Of a stretch of DNA of 64,000 nucleotides, positions 46,477-54,018 are shown piece by piece. Both the position numbers and the translations under genes were made by a program. The stretch is from contig NZ_SPEY01000050.1 in assembly GCF_009360615.1 (NCBI RefSeq), positions 50,352 through 114,351 on the forward strand. The letters are read 5' to 3'. Origin of the DNA: Comamonas sp. Lineage in GTDB: Bacteria > Pseudomonadota > Gammaproteobacteria > Burkholderiales > Burkholderiaceae_C. How positions within the stretch are numbered: position 1 is the stretch's first letter; the number at the start of each line of letters is the position of its first letter. Under the pieces are notes generated by a model. It saw only the letters and a list, made by a program, of their open reading frames with translations. It did not search any database and was not told the origin of the DNA.

Positions 46477-47478
46477 ATGAATTCTGATGCTGCCAATTTG
46501 CCTCTGATCGATGCACCGCGAGCTTTGAACCTGGCCCGCGAAGCCCTGGATATCGAGGCTGCCGCCCTGCATGCCATGTCCGAGCGCCTCGATGGCGCAT
46601 TCACGGCCGTGGTGCAGCGCATCTTGCAGCTGCCCGGCCGGGTGGTGGTCATGGGCATGGGCAAAAGCGGGCATGTGGGCCGCAAGGTGGCCGCAACCCT
46701 GGCGTCCACCGGGACTCCTGCCTTTTTCGTGCACCCGGCCGAGGCCAGCCACGGCGACCTGGGCATGCTGACACAGGACGATCTGGTACTGGCCTTGTCC
46801 AATAGCGGCGAGACCGATGAACTGACCGGGGTGCTGCCCGCCATCAAGCGCATGGGCGTGCCGCTGGTGGCCGTGACCGGCGGGCTGAACTCGACGCTGG
46901 CCAAGCATGCAGACTGGGTGCTGGACACACGTGTCGACAAGGAAGCCTGCCCTTTGAATCTGGCACCCACTGCGAGCACGACAGCCCAGCTGGCCATGGG
47001 GGATGCGCTGGCCGTGGCCTTGCTCGACGCGCGGGGCTTTGGTGCCGAGGACTTTGCGCGCTCGCACCCCGGAGGAGCGCTGGGTCGGCGCCTGCTGACC
47101 CATGTGCGCGATGTCATGCGCCGCGGTGCCGATGTGCCCCAGGTGGCCGAGGATGTGGGCAGCGTCGAGCTGATGCGCGAGATGAGTGCCAAGGGACTGG
47201 GCTGCTCCGCCGTGGTCAACGCCTGCGGTGAACTGGTAGGCATTTTCACCGACGGCGATCTGCGCCGCTGCGTGGAAGCCGGCGTGGATCTGCGCAGCCG
47301 CCGGGCCCGGGATGTGATGCACGCGAGGCCCCTGACGATCAAGCCTGATCTGCTGGCGGTTGCTGCGGCCCGCATGATGGAAGAGCATGGCATCACTGCG
47401 GTGCTGGTGACCGACGACGGTCGGCGCCTGCAGGGGGTGGTGCATATCCGCGATCTGATGCGCGCCAAGGTGATCTGA
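46477..47478 (+). CDS. kdsD: D-arabinose 5-phosphate isomerase (KpsF/GutQ/KdsD family)
   Basis: The 333-residue enzyme interconverts ribulose 5-phosphate and arabinose 5-phosphate, the first step of Kdo synthesis for lipopolysaccharide. A SIS domain (about 45-185, with MGMGKSGHVGRKVAATLASTG and LSNSGETDEL) is followed by two CBS domains (about 210-330). It overlaps kdsC by one nt (TGATG), so the pathway enzymes are translationally linked. Confidence 0.95.
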   Translation: MNSDAANLPLIDAPRALNLAREALDIEAAALHAMSERLDGAFTAVVQRILQLPGRVVVMGMGKSGHVGRKVAATLASTGTPAFFVHPAEASHGDLGMLTQDDLVLALSNSGETDELTGVLPAIKRMGVPLVAVTGGLNSTLAKHADWVLDTRVDKEACPLNLAPTASTTAQLAMGDALAVALLDARGFGAEDFARSHPGGALGRRLLTHVRDVMRRGADVPQVAEDVGSVELMREMSAKGLGCSAVVNACGELVGIFTDGDLRRCVEAGVDLRSRRARDVMHARPLTIKPDLLAVAAARMMEEHGITAVLVTDDGRRLQGVVHIRDLMRAKVI

Positions 47479-48038
47479 TGAACCGAGCTGCCCTGACACC
47501 GTGTCAGCAATGGGACCCACAGCTGTTGCTCAAGGCCCAGGGAATCCGCGTGGTTTTCTTCGACGTGGATGGGGTTCTGACCGATGGCGGTCTTTACTTC
47601 TCGGGCGAGGGCGAAGTCCTCAAGCGTTTCCACACACTGGATGGCCATGGCCTGAAAATGCTGCAAAAGGCCGGCATCACGCCGGCCGTGGTCACAGGGC
47701 GCGACTCCGCACCGCTGCGTTTGCGCCTGAAGCAGCTGGGCATTGAGCATGCGCGCTTTGGCACCGAGGACAAGGTGCCTGCCGCCGACTCCATCCTGGC
47801 CGAGCTGGGCCTGCACTGGGAGCAGGCGGCCGCCATGGGGGATGACTGGCCCGATCTGCCCGTCATGCGTCGCAGCCGCTTTGCCTGCGCCCCGGCCAAC
47901 GCCCATGACGAGGTATTGCAGGTGGCGGACTGGGTCACTGCCCGGCATGGCGGGGAGGGGGCGGTGCGGCAACTCTGCGATCTGCTGCTGGCCGCCCATG
48001 GTGCTTATGCCGCACTGCTGGCGGGGTACGGCTCATGA
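47478..48038 (+). CDS. kdsC: 3-deoxy-D-manno-octulosonate 8-phosphate phosphatase
   Basis: The 186-residue HAD phosphatase makes free Kdo. Motif I is FFDVDGVLTDGGLYF (both Asp), motif II is the TGRDS segment, and a late GDDWPDLPVM holds the Mg-binding Asp residues. There is no cap domain, as expected for the tetrameric KdsC class. It lies between kdsD and lptC, overlapping both. Confidence 0.96.
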   Translation: MNRAALTPCQQWDPQLLLKAQGIRVVFFDVDGVLTDGGLYFSGEGEVLKRFHTLDGHGLKMLQKAGITPAVVTGRDSAPLRLRLKQLGIEHARFGTEDKVPAADSILAELGLHWEQAAAMGDDWPDLPVMRRSRFACAPANAHDEVLQVADWVTARHGGEGAVRQLCDLLLAAHGAYAALLAGYGS

Positions 48039-48655
48039 GCGGGCAATGGCGCCGTGTCGGCGATAAGGCGTCGATGTACCTGCCCGTGCTCATCATGGGC
48101 CTGCTGGCATTGGGGACCTGGTGGCTGGTGCGCAATGCGCCCAAGCCGCTCTCCAGTGACACGGAGAAGACCGTGCGGCACGATCCTGACTATTTCCTCA
48201 AGGACTTTGTCATCAAGAATTTCGAGTCATCGGGTCGCCTCAAAAGCCGCTTGAACGGCACGACAGGAGAGCATTTCCCCGATACCGACACGCTGGAAGT
48301 CCACGACGCACGCATGTTGAGCTTCACACCGGACGGACGCAAGACCGTTGGCCGTTCCAACCGGGCCCTGAGCAATGGCGATGGCTCGGAAATCCAGATG
48401 TTTGGCCAAGCCGTCATCACGCGTGAGCCGGTGCCCGCCACGGCGACCCGGAAGGCGATGCCGGCCATGCAGCTGGAGAGCGAGTTTCTGCAGCTCTGGC
48501 CCAATGAGGAGCGCGCCAGTACCGACAAGCCGGTCGTCATGACCCGTGGCAACGACAAGTTCACGGGCGACAGCATGCAGTACGGCCATCTTGATCAGAT
48601 TCTGCAGATGCAGGGACGGGTCAAGGGGGTCATCCAGCCCAGCCAGAAGCCATAA
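48035..48655 (+). CDS. lptC: LPS export system protein LptC
   Basis: The 206-residue protein has one N-terminal transmembrane helix (SMYLPVLIMGLLALGTWWLV) and a periplasmic beta-jellyroll of the LptC/DUF1239 type (DYFLKDFVIKNFESSGRLKSRL at its start, MQYGHLDQILQMQGRVKG at the end). It links the LptB2FG transporter to LptA. It overlaps kdsC by 4 nt. lptA and lptB, which often come next, are replaced here by an SDR gene. Confidence 0.94.
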   Translation: MSGQWRRVGDKASMYLPVLIMGLLALGTWWLVRNAPKPLSSDTEKTVRHDPDYFLKDFVIKNFESSGRLKSRLNGTTGEHFPDTDTLEVHDARMLSFTPDGRKTVGRSNRALSNGDGSEIQMFGQAVITREPVPATATRKAMPAMQLESEFLQLWPNEERASTDKPVVMTRGNDKFTGDSMQYGHLDQILQMQGRVKGVIQPSQKP

Positions 48656-48658
48656 GCC

Positions 48659-49450
48659 ATGGCAGGACATGGAGCCGGACTGGTCTACATCACCGGTGCC
48701 TCCAGCGGCATAGGCCAGGCCCTGGCCTGGCACTACTATCAGCTCGGCTGGTCGGTTGCCTTGGTGGCCAGACGTGCGGGGCTCATGGAGCAATGGGCGC
48801 AGTCCATGCGCATGGATACATCCCGCTACGCCGTCTATGGTGCAGATGTCACGGACATCGAAAGCATCTGCAGCGCCGCAAATGCCTGCCTCGAGCGTCA
48901 GGGCCTGCCCGATGTCGTGATCGCCAACGCAGGCGTCAGCTGGGGGGTGGATACATCCTTGCGCGAGGACCTCGACGTCATGCAGCAGGTGCTGGCGAGC
49001 AACACCATGGGTCTGGCCGCGAGCTTTCAGCCCTTTGTGGCGCCCATGGTGCAGCGCGGCAGCGGTCGTCTGGTGGGTATCTGCAGTGTGGCCGGTATTC
49101 GTGGATTGCCAGGCCATGCCGCATATTCGGCGAGCAAGGCGGCGGCCATTGCCTATTGCGAAAGCCTGCGCGTCGAATTGCAGAAAACCGGGGTCTCGGT
49201 GACCAGCTTATTGCCGGGCTATGTCGACACGCCGTTGACCCGGCATAACCCGTATTCCATGCCTTTTCTGCTGAGGCCCGAAGAGTTCGCGAGGCGTGCG
49301 GTCCGAGTCATCGACCGCAAAGCCCGATATGTGATTATTCCCTGGCAGATGCGGATTGTCGGCGGCGTAATGCGGGTATTGCCCGCATATCTATGGGATA
49401 GATTGACCCGGGGGAAAACCAGAAAGCCCAGGCATCTCCAAAAGGATTGA
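48659..49450 (+). CDS. SDR family oxidoreductase
   Basis: The 263-residue classical short-chain dehydrogenase has the cofactor motif TGASSGIGQALAW, the NAG motif (VIANAGVSWG), and the catalytic Ser with YSASKAA (Tyr, Lys). A basic residue after the second strand (VARRAG) suggests NADP. It sits 3 nt after lptC, so it is probably cotranscribed with the Kdo/LPS genes, but its substrate is unknown. The C terminus is basic (TRGKTRKPRHLQKD). Confidence 0.92.
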   Translation: MAGHGAGLVYITGASSGIGQALAWHYYQLGWSVALVARRAGLMEQWAQSMRMDTSRYAVYGADVTDIESICSAANACLERQGLPDVVIANAGVSWGVDTSLREDLDVMQQVLASNTMGLAASFQPFVAPMVQRGSGRLVGICSVAGIRGLPGHAAYSASKAAAIAYCESLRVELQKTGVSVTSLLPGYVDTPLTRHNPYSMPFLLRPEEFARRAVRVIDRKARYVIIPWQMRIVGGVMRVLPAYLWDRLTRGKTRKPRHLQKD

Positions 49451-49510
49451 AGCAGAAAGGGCTAAGACATTGATAAATGACTATGCATTTTAATGTCTTG
49501 GTAAATAAAT

Positions 49511-49534
49511 AAAGGCACGATGACGTGCCTTTAT
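49511..49534. terminator. Bidirectional terminator
   Basis: AAAGGCACG / CGTGCCTTT (49511-49519, 49524-49532) with loop ATGA between the convergent SDR and RNA-binding genes. Confidence 0.8.
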
Positions 49535-49553
49535 ATGCAAAGGTGAAACAGGC

Positions 49554-50042
49554 TTATTCGCCGTGGTTATTACCACCGCCGTAGCCGCCGCGGCCACCGT
49601 GACGCGGTCCGGAGCCATAGGGGCTGCGGAAGCCGCCCTCGCCGCGGCCGCCACCGCCGTAGCCGCCACCGTCTCCGCGACCATAGCCGCCTTCATTGCG
49701 ACCGCCGCCATAACCGCCATCGCGATTGCCGCCACCAAAGCCGCCTTCGCTGCGGAAGCCGCCGCCATAACCGCCGGAGCGAGGAGGACGGGGCTCCATG
49801 GGGCGCGCTTCATTCACGACAAGGCTTCGACCACCGAGGGGTTGGCCATTCATGCCTTGAATGGCAGCCTGCGCTTCCACTTCACTGGCCATTTCCACAA
49901 AACCAAAGCCTTTGGAGCGGCCGGTGTCTCGTTCCATCATGACGCGCGCACTTGCGACGGCTCCAAACTGGCTGAACGCCTGCTCCAGATCGTTGTCGCG
50001 CACACCATAGGGAAGGTTGCCGACATACAGCTTATTGCCCAT
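49554..50042 (-). CDS. RRM RNA-binding protein with Gly-rich tail (paralogue 1)
   Basis: The 162-residue protein has one RNA recognition motif at residues 2-80, with RNP2 (LYVGNL) and RNP1 (KGFGFVEM) intact. The tail, residues 88-162, is rich in Gly with Arg, Tyr and Asn (GGY, GGGNRDGG units). Such proteins are often cold-induced RNA chaperones. AGGAG lies 8 nt before the ATG. A very similar gene lies upstream on the same strand. Confidence 0.93.
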   Translation of the reverse strand: MGNKLYVGNLPYGVRDNDLEQAFSQFGAVASARVMMERDTGRSKGFGFVEMASEVEAQAAIQGMNGQPLGGRSLVVNEARPMEPRPPRSGGYGGGFRSEGGFGGGNRDGGYGGGRNEGGYGRGDGGGYGGGGRGEGGFRSPYGSGPRHGGRGGYGGGNNHGE

Positions 50043-50235
50043 TAATAACTCCTAGCTCCTCAATGCTTCAATGGCGCGATCGAATTCAGGATGGCCGTCA
50101 CATATTCCTGGGAAAACATGCAAAAAGTCCTGAACACCTATTCGCTTGTGAACGGGAAATGCCCCGGGAAATGAATTATGACGGAGAACAAGGAAAAAAA
50201 TAAATGCTCGAAAACCGAGTTGCTAACGTTTAGCA

Positions 50236-50267
50236 ACAAAAAAAGGATCCGAAGATCCTTTTTTTGT
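50236..50267 (-). terminator. Rho-independent terminator of the upstream RRM gene
   Basis: AACAAAAAAAGGATC pairs with GATCCTTTTTTTGTT around CGAA. A second hairpin, GTTGCTAA / TTAGCAAC (50219-50226, 50230-50237), follows on the minus strand. It separates the two RRM genes. Confidence 0.92.
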
Positions 50268-50283
50268 TATAGGCAATAACTGC

Positions 50284-50673
50284 TTAGTAGCTATTGCGAC
50301 GGCCGTAGCCGCCATCGCCACGGCCACCGCCGAAGCCACCGTCACCACGGCCGCCGCCGAAGCCGCCGCCTTCACGGCCACCGCCGAAACCACCGCCAAA
50401 GCCGCCGGAGCGGGGAGGACGGGGCTCCATGGGACGTGCCTCGTTCACGACCAGGTCGCGGCCGCCACGGTTTTGACCGTGCAGGCCCTGGATCGCGGCT
50501 TGTGCTTCGGCATCGCTGCCCATTTCCACAAAGCCGAAGCCCTTGGAGCGGCCGGTGTCGCGCTCCATCATCACCTTGGCGCTGTTCACCGTACCGAATT
50601 CGCTGAAGCTGTCTTGCAGATCTTGGTCACGGAAAGAGTAAGGCAGATTGCCTACGTAAAGCTTGTTGCCCAT
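50284..50673 (-). CDS. RRM RNA-binding protein with Gly-rich tail (paralogue 2)
   Basis: The 129-residue protein has an RRM at residues 2-80 (MGNKLYVGNLPYSFRDQDL; RNP1 KGFGFVEM) and a shorter Gly/Arg/Phe tail of GGGFGGGR units. The shared linker VVNEARPMEPRPPRSGG shows that the two genes arose by duplication. CAGGAG precedes the ATG, so an open extension upstream is rejected. Confidence 0.93.
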   Translation of the reverse strand: MGNKLYVGNLPYSFRDQDLQDSFSEFGTVNSAKVMMERDTGRSKGFGFVEMGSDAEAQAAIQGLHGQNRGGRDLVVNEARPMEPRPPRSGGFGGGFGGGREGGGFGGGRGDGGFGGGRGDGGYGRRNSY

Positions 50674-50916
50674 GCTGGACTCCTGAAAAAACTTGAAAAC
50701 GCGATGGAGCCCTAGGGAGTCAGCCTTGGATGACAACATTAGAGACGCTAACGCACTTGCCCCCATCCAGAAATTGCTTTCCAGACAAAGACTCTTGCAT
50801 TATGAGTCACAAGAGAAGCCGTCGTATTACGAAAAGATCAAATTTCGTGTTTGTAACAACATTGTCCTGATGGGAGTTACCCTGAAATACAAAATTTTGA
50901 ATATTCAAATAAGCAG
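50674..50916. other. AT-rich intergenic stretch upstream of the RRM gene
   Basis: This 243-nt stretch must hold the RRM gene promoter (minus strand). I see no gene and no confident -35/-10 pair. It is AT-richer than the surrounding DNA, notably 50885-50915. Confidence 0.4.
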
Positions 50917-50944
50917 TTGTCTTACAGGGTTAAACAGATAGAAT
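50917..50944 (+). promoter_or_regulatory. Sigma-70-type promoter for the manganese riboswitch and mneA
   Basis: TTGTCT (50917-50922) and TAGAAT (50939-50944) are spaced by 16 nt. The start near 50951 falls just before the riboswitch. Confidence 0.55.
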
Positions 50945-50954
50945 GACGGCTTAC

Positions 50955-51125
50955 TTTCTTTGGGGAGTAGGCCGTTCGGCAGCCCGCTGCCGGATGCATG
51001 CGTCAACAGACTTGGGTCCTCGTGACCTATGGCGCATGCGGCACCGCGTGCAAGACATGGTGCGACCGGCCGAGACCATTGACTGCGTACCGAGACAACC
51101 TATGAAGAGATAGGCCGGAGTCGGT
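50955..51125 (+). ncRNA. yybP-ykoY manganese riboswitch controlling the TMEM165/GDT1 exporter
   Basis: GGGGAGTAG (50962-50970) is the invariant L1 motif. GCATGCGTCAACAGAC (50996-51011) matches the L3 metal-site loop, and CCGAGACCATTGACTG (51070-51085) follows as in proteobacterial members. Downstream GGCCGGAGT (51113-51121) can pair with ACTCCGGCC (51148-51156), sequestering the only GGAG near the start. The gene it serves belongs to a known manganese exporter family. A second copy of the class controls terC. The ends are approximate. Confidence 0.92.
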
Positions 51126-51168
51126 GCGTGGTCAATGCGTTCTGGCAACTCCGGCCGTCTCCCCCATC

Positions 51169-51738
51169 ATGGAAGCTTTTCTCATATCCACCTCCATCGT
51201 CGCCCTGGCCGAGATGGGGGACAAAACCCAACTCCTGTCATTGGTACTGGCGGCCAAGTTCCGCAAACCCTTGCCGATCGTTGCGGGCATTTTTGTGGCG
51301 ACCCTGGTCAACCATGCCCTGGCCGGTGCCGTGGGCAACTGGATCACCACGGTGCTCGGCCCCGATGTGCTGCGCTGGATCCTGGGGATTTCATTCATCC
51401 TCATGGCAGGCTGGATGCTGATTCCCGACAAGCTCGACGATGACGACACCGGCAATGGCGCCGGGCGATGGGGTGTTTTCGGCACCACGCTGCTGCTGTT
51501 CTTCCTGGCCGAGATGGGCGACAAGACCCAGCTGGCCACGGTGGGCCTGGCTGCCAAATACCCGCTGTCGTACTACTGGGTGGTGGCTGGCACCACGCTG
51601 GGCATGATGCTGGCCAATGCGCCTGTGGTGTGGTTTGGCGAGAGGATCACCAAGAAGCTGCCCATCAAGACGATTCACCGTGTCTGCGCCGTGATCTTCC
51701 TGGTGCTGGGTATTGCAGCACTGCTGACCAAGGTATGA
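51169..51738 (+). CDS. mneA: TMEM165/GDT1 family manganese exporter
   Basis: The 189-residue membrane protein has six helices in two inverted repeats, each with the metal motif EMGDKTQ (residues 14-20 and about 118-124). Bacterial members such as MneA export Mn2+ and are commonly placed under yybP-ykoY riboswitches, as here. The family start MEAFLISTSIVALAEMGDKTQ gives ATG 51169, but no Shine-Dalgarno sequence precedes it; GGAG at 51117-51120 lies in the riboswitch hairpin and is near an in-frame GTG (51124). The true start is therefore open. Confidence 0.93.
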   Translation: MEAFLISTSIVALAEMGDKTQLLSLVLAAKFRKPLPIVAGIFVATLVNHALAGAVGNWITTVLGPDVLRWILGISFILMAGWMLIPDKLDDDDTGNGAGRWGVFGTTLLLFFLAEMGDKTQLATVGLAAKYPLSYYWVVAGTTLGMMLANAPVVWFGERITKKLPIKTIHRVCAVIFLVLGIAALLTKV

Positions 51739-51842
51739 AGCGATAGCAGGCATAGCTGCCTGCGCCTGTCCGGTATGGTCTGCGGTGTCATGGCTCCCGG
51801 GCTCTCGGACCGGCGCGGCGAATGCAGTACACTGATCCTTCA

Positions 51843-51894
51843 ACGCGCCGATTTGCTTCTGCTTGCGGGCGCTCTATAAATCCTGCTAAAGACG
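51843..51894 (+). ncRNA. SAM-II riboswitch upstream of metX
   Basis: The segment aligns without gaps to the known SAM-II aptamer: CGCGCCGATTT (51844-51854), a GC-rich return arm GGGCGC (51867-51872), then ATAAAT (51876-51881) and GCTAAAG (51885-51891). GCGCC pairs with GGCGC as P1, and ATTT with AAAT as part of the pseudoknot. SAM-II senses S-adenosylmethionine and is typically found before metX or metA. A terminator follows directly, so SAM probably ends transcription early. A weak promoter (TACACT at 51828-51833) lies just upstream. Confidence 0.87.
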
Positions 51895-51903
51895 AAACCC
51901 GAG

Positions 51904-51939
51904 AACCCGGCCTCGTTTTTAGCGATGCCGGGTTTTTTT
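51904..51939 (+). terminator. Intrinsic terminator between SAM-II aptamer and metX
   Basis: AACCCGGC / GCCGGGTT (51904-51911, 51927-51934) ends in seven T that stop one base before the metX ATG. It is the likely expression platform of the riboswitch. Confidence 0.88.
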
Positions 51940-51940
51940 C

Positions 51941-53170
51941 ATGTCCTTCATCGCCACACCGCAATCCATGCATTTCGATGAAGCGCTGCCCTTGCAGGGC
52001 GGTGGCTCCATCGCCGATTACGATCTCGCCTTCGAGACCTATGGCCAGCTCAATGCCGACAAGAGCAATGCCATCGTGGTCTGTCATGCGCTCAACGCCT
52101 CCCACCACGTCGCGGGCAGCTACGAGGGCCAGCCCAGGAGCGAGGGCTGGTGGGACAACATGATCGGCCCGGGAAAGCCCGTCGATACCGACAAGTTCTT
52201 TGTCATCGGCATCAACAATCTGGGCTCCTGCTTCGGCTCCACAGGACCCATGCACACCAACCCGGCCACAGGCAAGCCTTATGGTGCCGATTTCCCCGTG
52301 GTGACGGTGGAAGACTGGGTGGATGCGCAGGCGCGCCTGCTGGACCGCCTGGGCATACGGCAGCTGGCCGCCGTGCTGGGCGGCAGCCTGGGCGGCATGC
52401 AGGCCCTGTCCTGGTCGTTGCGCTATCCCGAGCGCATGCGTCATGCCGTGGTGGTGGCCAGCGCACCGAATCTCAATGCCGAGAACATCGCCTTCAACGA
52501 GGTGGCGCGACGCGCCATCGTCACCGACCCGGATTTCAACGGCGGCCACTTCTACGAGCATGGCGTGGTTCCCGCGCGCGGCCTGCGCATCGCGCGCATG
52601 ATCGGCCACATCACGTATCTGAGCGATGACGTGATGAATCAGAAATTCGGCCGCACCCTCAGGGCCTCCTCGCTCCCCGCTGCGCGTGGTTCGCTGGCCC
52701 CCGAGGGAGCCGATCCGGCGCCGGGCGGCCCTGCGTCGGATCGGCGCGATTACCTGTACAGCACCCAGGACGTGGAGTTCCAGATCGAGAGCTATCTGCG
52801 CTACCAGGGCGAGAAGTTCAGCGGCTACTTCGATGCCAACACCTATCTGCTCATCACCCGCGCGCTGGACTATTTCGATCCGGCACGTGCCCATGGTGGC
52901 GATCTGACCCGGGCGCTGGCCGTGGCCAAGGCCCGGTTCCTGCTGGTGAGCTTCACGACGGACTGGCGCTTTGCCCCGGCGCGCAGCCGGGAGATCGTCA
53001 AGTCGCTGCTGGAGAACAACCGCGACGTCAGCTATGCCGAGATCGACGCCCCCCATGGTCATGATGCATTCCTGCTCGACGACCCGCGCTATATGAGCGT
53101 GATGCGCTCTTATTTCGAGGGCATTGCCAAAGAACTGAAGACCGCCGAACGCGCAGGAGACGCCGCATGA
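51941..53170 (+). CDS. metX: Homoserine O-acyltransferase MetX
   Basis: The 409-residue alpha/beta hydrolase activates homoserine for methionine synthesis. The nucleophile is Ser149 in LGGSLGGMQ; the late Asp and the HGHDAF His complete the triad. Whether acetyl- or succinyl-CoA is used cannot be told from the sequence alone; Betaproteobacteria often use succinyl-CoA with MetW. Residues of about 239-265 (SSLPAARGS to PASDRR) are a low-complexity insertion whose DNA (52660-52745) looks like a Comamonadaceae intergenic repeat. A SAM-II riboswitch and terminator precede it; metW overlaps its end by 4 nt. Confidence 0.95.
   Translation: MSFIATPQSMHFDEALPLQGGGSIADYDLAFETYGQLNADKSNAIVVCHALNASHHVAGSYEGQPRSEGWWDNMIGPGKPVDTDKFFVIGINNLGSCFGSTGPMHTNPATGKPYGADFPVVTVEDWVDAQARLLDRLGIRQLAAVLGGSLGGMQALSWSLRYPERMRHAVVVASAPNLNAENIAFNEVARRAIVTDPDFNGGHFYEHGVVPARGLRIARMIGHITYLSDDVMNQKFGRTLRASSLPAARGSLAPEGADPAPGGPASDRRDYLYSTQDVEFQIESYLRYQGEKFSGYFDANTYLLITRALDYFDPARAHGGDLTRALAVAKARFLLVSFTTDWRFAPARSREIVKSLLENNRDVSYAEIDAPHGHDAFLLDDPRYMSVMRSYFEGIAKELKTAERAGDAA
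52660..52745 (-). repeat. Repeat-like DNA forming an in-frame insertion in metX
   Basis: On the minus strand it reads GGCTCCCTCGGGGGCCAGCG then CGCGCAGCGGGGAGCGAGG, the pattern of abundant short intergenic repeats in Comamonadaceae. It adds about 27 residues without breaking the frame. Confidence 0.55.
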
Positions 53171-53751
53171 CCGAGTTGACCACCATGAAAGCCATTGCCC
53201 AGCTGGTGCCAAAGGGCGCACGTGTGCTGGATCTGGGGTGTGGCGATGGCGCGCTGCTGGAGCACCTGGTGCGTGAGCGCGGATGTACCGGCTATGGCGT
53301 GGAACTGGACGACGCCAATGTGCTGGCCTGCACGCGTCGCGGTGTGAACGTGCTGCAGCTCAATCTGGAAGACGGCCTGGCCATCTTCGGCGACAACAGC
53401 TTTGATGTGGTGTTGCAGATCGACACGCTGCAGCATTTGCGCAATGCCGAGGTGATGCTGCAGGAGACGGCCCGCATCGGCAAGCAGGGCGTGGTCGCCT
53501 TCCCCAATTTCGCGCACTGGCAGAACCGTCTGTCCGTGCTGCGCGGGCGCATGCCGGTCACGCGCCGTCTGCCCTATCAGTGGTATGACACGCCGAATAT
53601 CCGTGTGGGCACCTACAAGGACTTTGAGGTGCTGGCCACCAAGAACCGCCTGCGCATTCGCGATTCCTTCGGTCTGCAGAACGGTCAGGTGGTGCGCAGT
53701 CTGCCCAATCTGCTGGCAACAACGGCGGTGTTTCACTTCGAACATGCCTGA
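53167..53751 (+). CDS. metW: Methionine biosynthesis protein MetW
   Basis: The 194-residue protein has a methyltransferase fold with the SAM motif [16 protein letters not shown] and the family sequence [34 protein letters not shown]. In succinyl-type pathways MetW is needed for MetX activity as a partner. The ATGA overlap with metX supports coupled synthesis. Confidence 0.95.
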   Translation: MTELTTMKAIAQLVPKGARVLDLGCGDGALLEHLVRERGCTGYGVELDDANVLACTRRGVNVLQLNLEDGLAIFGDNSFDVVLQIDTLQHLRNAEVMLQETARIGKQGVVAFPNFAHWQNRLSVLRGRMPVTRRLPYQWYDTPNIRVGTYKDFEVLATKNRLRIRDSFGLQNGQVVRSLPNLLATTAVFHFEHA

Positions 53752-53754
53752 TAA

Positions 53755-53824
53755 GCTATTAAATATATAGCTTCAAGCCTTTTATTTGTAATGAATTCAA
53801 TATGGATTGATATTGAATTCATTT
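53755..53824. terminator. Two AT-rich hairpins after metW
   Basis: AAGCTAT / ATAGCTT (within 53755-53773) is followed by a perfect 14-bp stem AATGAATTCAATAT / ATATTGAATTCATT (53790-53803, 53810-53823). The T run after the second is short, so terminator function is plausible but unproven. Confidence 0.5.
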
Positions 53825-54018
53825 CCTGTAATGCGCAATCAGCTATGGCACATGAGGTGACAGCCTGGCCGTGATGCATCGGCGGGTTGGCCCTGGGGGA
53901 GACTGGCTCCGGGACGGCCATGCCGATGCCTGCGGTGCGGCCACCGGCATTGGCGCACAATCACGGACATGGCGCGGGCCTGTCATGGCTCGTCGCCCCG
54001 TCACAGAAGGAGCCGACC

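Noticed and set aside
49563..50045. Ala/Thr-rich frame opposite the first RRM gene
   Set aside because: It results from reading Gly codons on the opposite strand; no ribosome binding site.
49560..50420. CRISPR-like or tandem repeat DNA in the RRM genes
   Set aside because: The repetition is from Gly codons in the protein tails, with no regular repeat-spacer unit.
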